This document shows, piece by piece, positions 63,968 to 64,000 of a DNA stretch of 64,000 nt. Location of the stretch: positions 4,255,503 through 4,319,502 of the forward strand of contig NZ_CP076024.1 in the NCBI RefSeq assembly GCF_022788635.1. Direction: 5' to 3'. This DNA comes from Methylobacter sp. S3L5C. GTDB taxonomy: Bacteria; Pseudomonadota; Gammaproteobacteria; Methylococcales; Methylomonadaceae. Under the pieces are notes generated by a model, which worked only from the letters and a program-made list of their open reading frames with translations, was not told the origin of the DNA and made no database searches. How positions within the stretch are numbered: the stretch's first letter is position 1; each line of letters opens with the position of its first letter. The position numbers and the translations under genes are program-made.

Positions 63968-64000
63968 ATGAGCGATAAATTAAAACTACTAACTCCGGCA
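63968..64000 (+). CDS. start of a downstream gene (partial)
   Basis: ATG 63968 begins MSDKLKLLTPA and runs out of the window. An AGATAGA stretch precedes it. From the usual gene order it could be the ATP-grasp or second transglutaminase partner of the DUF2126 gene, but eleven codons cannot show this. Confidence 0.4.
   Translation, partial: MSDKLKLLTPA

Noticed and set aside
1-64000. tRNA or rRNA genes
   Set aside because: None recognised by eye; the integration target here is dusA and not a tRNA gene.

Overview
The window comes from a moderately AT-rich gammaproteobacterium. The evidence is the housekeeping set (PurT, HemH, FolE, DusA), the NtrC-type sigma-54 signalling and the TonB/PepSY iron-uptake pair. 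The gene mix and base composition would suit a Methylococcales-type host, but that is inference and no marker gene settles it.

Left chromosomal arm (1-17,694). A TonB-dependent receptor (5' end outside the window) and a PepSY membrane protein are followed by a graveyard of mobile DNA: an IS4-type transposase tail, a decayed group II intron that still shows domain V, and a decayed IS200/IS605 element. A sigma-54 response regulator and a sensor kinase follow; the kinase frame is broken at a G9 tract. Then come an outer-membrane-like protein, a PAS-PAS-PP2C phosphatase, a lytic transglycosylase, purT, a membrane-anchored MutS-like ATPase, hemH, folE and dusA.

Prophage (17,636-58,293, about 40.6 kb). 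It is a lambda/HK97-like siphophage integrated into the 5' end of dusA. A 29-bp direct repeat marks the two attachment sites. The phage supplies a new dusA start, and the old start codon and first 14 codons are stranded at the right end. The integrase lies at the left end. Structural genes run leftwards from TerS (45.7 kb) to the tail fibres (19 kb): terminase, portal, ClpP-type protease, capsid, connector, tail tube, a G/GT chaperone pair with the lambda slippery heptamer, tape measure, then M, L, K, I and J. Spanins and a holin-like gene sit inside the head block, and an SGNH hydrolase sits inside the tail block. An ISNCY-like element splits the J gene, so the prophage is probably defective for infection. 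The replication block (primase-helicase, dNMP kinase) abuts an array of TGCAGGGT repeats that may be an origin. A Q-like antiterminator followed by a terminator implies lambda-style late control.

The immunity region (51.7-54.2 kb) holds a Cro-like gene, a divergent CI-like repressor with a 16-G tract, and then two membrane proteins (coiled-coil; HIRAN domain) ending at a terminator, the place where lambda carries rexAB. The same operator motif recurs in two promoters that flank this region. Rightward early genes (54.2-58.2 kb) are mostly small and unknown and end in a PrtN/excisionase-like gene beside attR; after excision they would read into int.

Right chromosomal arm (58,294-64,000). The orphaned dusA 5' end is followed by a HIT-family protein, a His-rich polytopic membrane protein, a large transglutaminase/DUF2126 protein and the first codons of one more gene.
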